Assembly: GCF_000974445.1 (NCBI RefSeq)
Contig: NZ_BBOJ01000001.1
Coordinates: forward strand, 124,001 to 188,000
From: Lentzea aerocolonigenes
GTDB taxonomy: Bacteria; Actinomycetota; Actinomycetes; Mycobacteriales; Pseudonocardiaceae
Length of the DNA stretch: 64,000 nt
Direction of reading: 5' to 3'
Under the pieces are notes generated by a model. The model was not told the DNA's origin. It searched no databases and saw only the letters and a program-made list of their open reading frames with translations. Positions 62,091 through 64,000 of this stretch are shown in pieces (positions within the stretch are counted from its first letter, which is position 1; the number at the start of each line of letters is the position of its first letter). The position numbers were made by a program, and so were the translations under genes.

Positions 62091-64000
<1,910 letters not shown>

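Overview
The window is chromosomal DNA from a high-GC actinomycete, most likely a member of the Pseudonocardiaceae (Lentzea/Saccharothrix/Amycolatopsis type). This rests on very GC-rich codon use, frequent GTG starts, many SigE-type sigma factors, DUF3558 lipoprotein and EspG/PPE/EspC-like type VII secretion proteins, and a purA - small gene - DUF3151 - fba order like that of mycobacteria. The genus is inferred, not proven. No tRNA, rRNA, CRISPR array, insertion sequence or prophage was seen. About 72 genes are called; the two at the edges (a MOSC protein at 1 and clpB at 64000) are cut by the window.

Layout. 1-5.0 kb (minus): purB overlapping a MOSC-domain gene, then two similar SigE-type sigma factor/membrane partner modules with a TetR gene between them. 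5.1-9.2 kb: threonine aldolase, HAD hydrolase, a voltage-gated-like K+ channel, a 49-residue membrane protein, a striking 48-bp tandem repeat block, and a class I aminotransferase. 9.6-14.4 kb (minus): a cluster of type VII (ESX-like) secretion substrates and accessory proteins (WXG-lytic transglycosylase fusion, EspC/ESAT-like protein, EspG-like chaperone, PPE-like protein, DUF3558 lipoprotein) without the ESX export machinery. 14.8-20.7 kb: AraC/GyrI regulator, then a TRAP-TAXI transporter - purD - ADP-ribosylglycohydrolase run. 20.8-27.1 kb: Na+/H+ antiporter, secreted glycerophosphodiester phosphodiesterase, and a fully overlapping ssuCBAD sulfonate operon. 27.2-36.8 kb: membrane M48 peptidase, purA, an Rv0358-position gene, a secreted HNH nuclease, an FUSC membrane protein, DUF3151, an unknown polytopic protein, fba. 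37-43.8 kb: DUF427, a gene remnant, aldo/keto reductase, SDR, YCII, an ECF sigma factor, and a nagK-nagA operon behind a DasR-type palindrome, followed by DedA and a small phosphatase. 43.8-52.1 kb: FAD monooxygenase/TetR pair behind a palindrome, an exported amidohydrolase and other secreted proteins, a GlcD-like oxidase, a second DedA, a beta-helix protein. 52.1-56.4 kb: a LacI-centred sugar locus (P-loop kinase, PfkB kinase, TIM-barrel epimerase, GH76). 56.4-64 kb: TrmH-type methyltransferase, DUF2784, pyrE, a second small type VII set, SDR, membrane protein, clpB.

How the genes fit together. Purine/pyrimidine enzymes (purB, purD, purA, pyrE) are scattered housekeeping anchors. Nutrient scavenging (TRAP-TAXI, ssu, nag, LacI/PfkB/GH76) and cell-envelope biology (ESX-like substrates, lytic transglycosylase, GDPD, secreted enzymes) fill the accessory space. 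The genome is compact: many genes overlap by 4 nt (ATGA/GTGA) and convergent genes often overlap by exactly 11 nt. Several very long perfect hairpins with 9-nt loops mark transcript ends. No wholly new system is proven here; the best candidates for follow-up are the orphan ESX-like cluster with its WXG-transglycosylase fusion, the TRAP-purD-ADP-ribosylglycohydrolase operon, the LacI two-kinase sugar locus, and the 48-bp repeat block.
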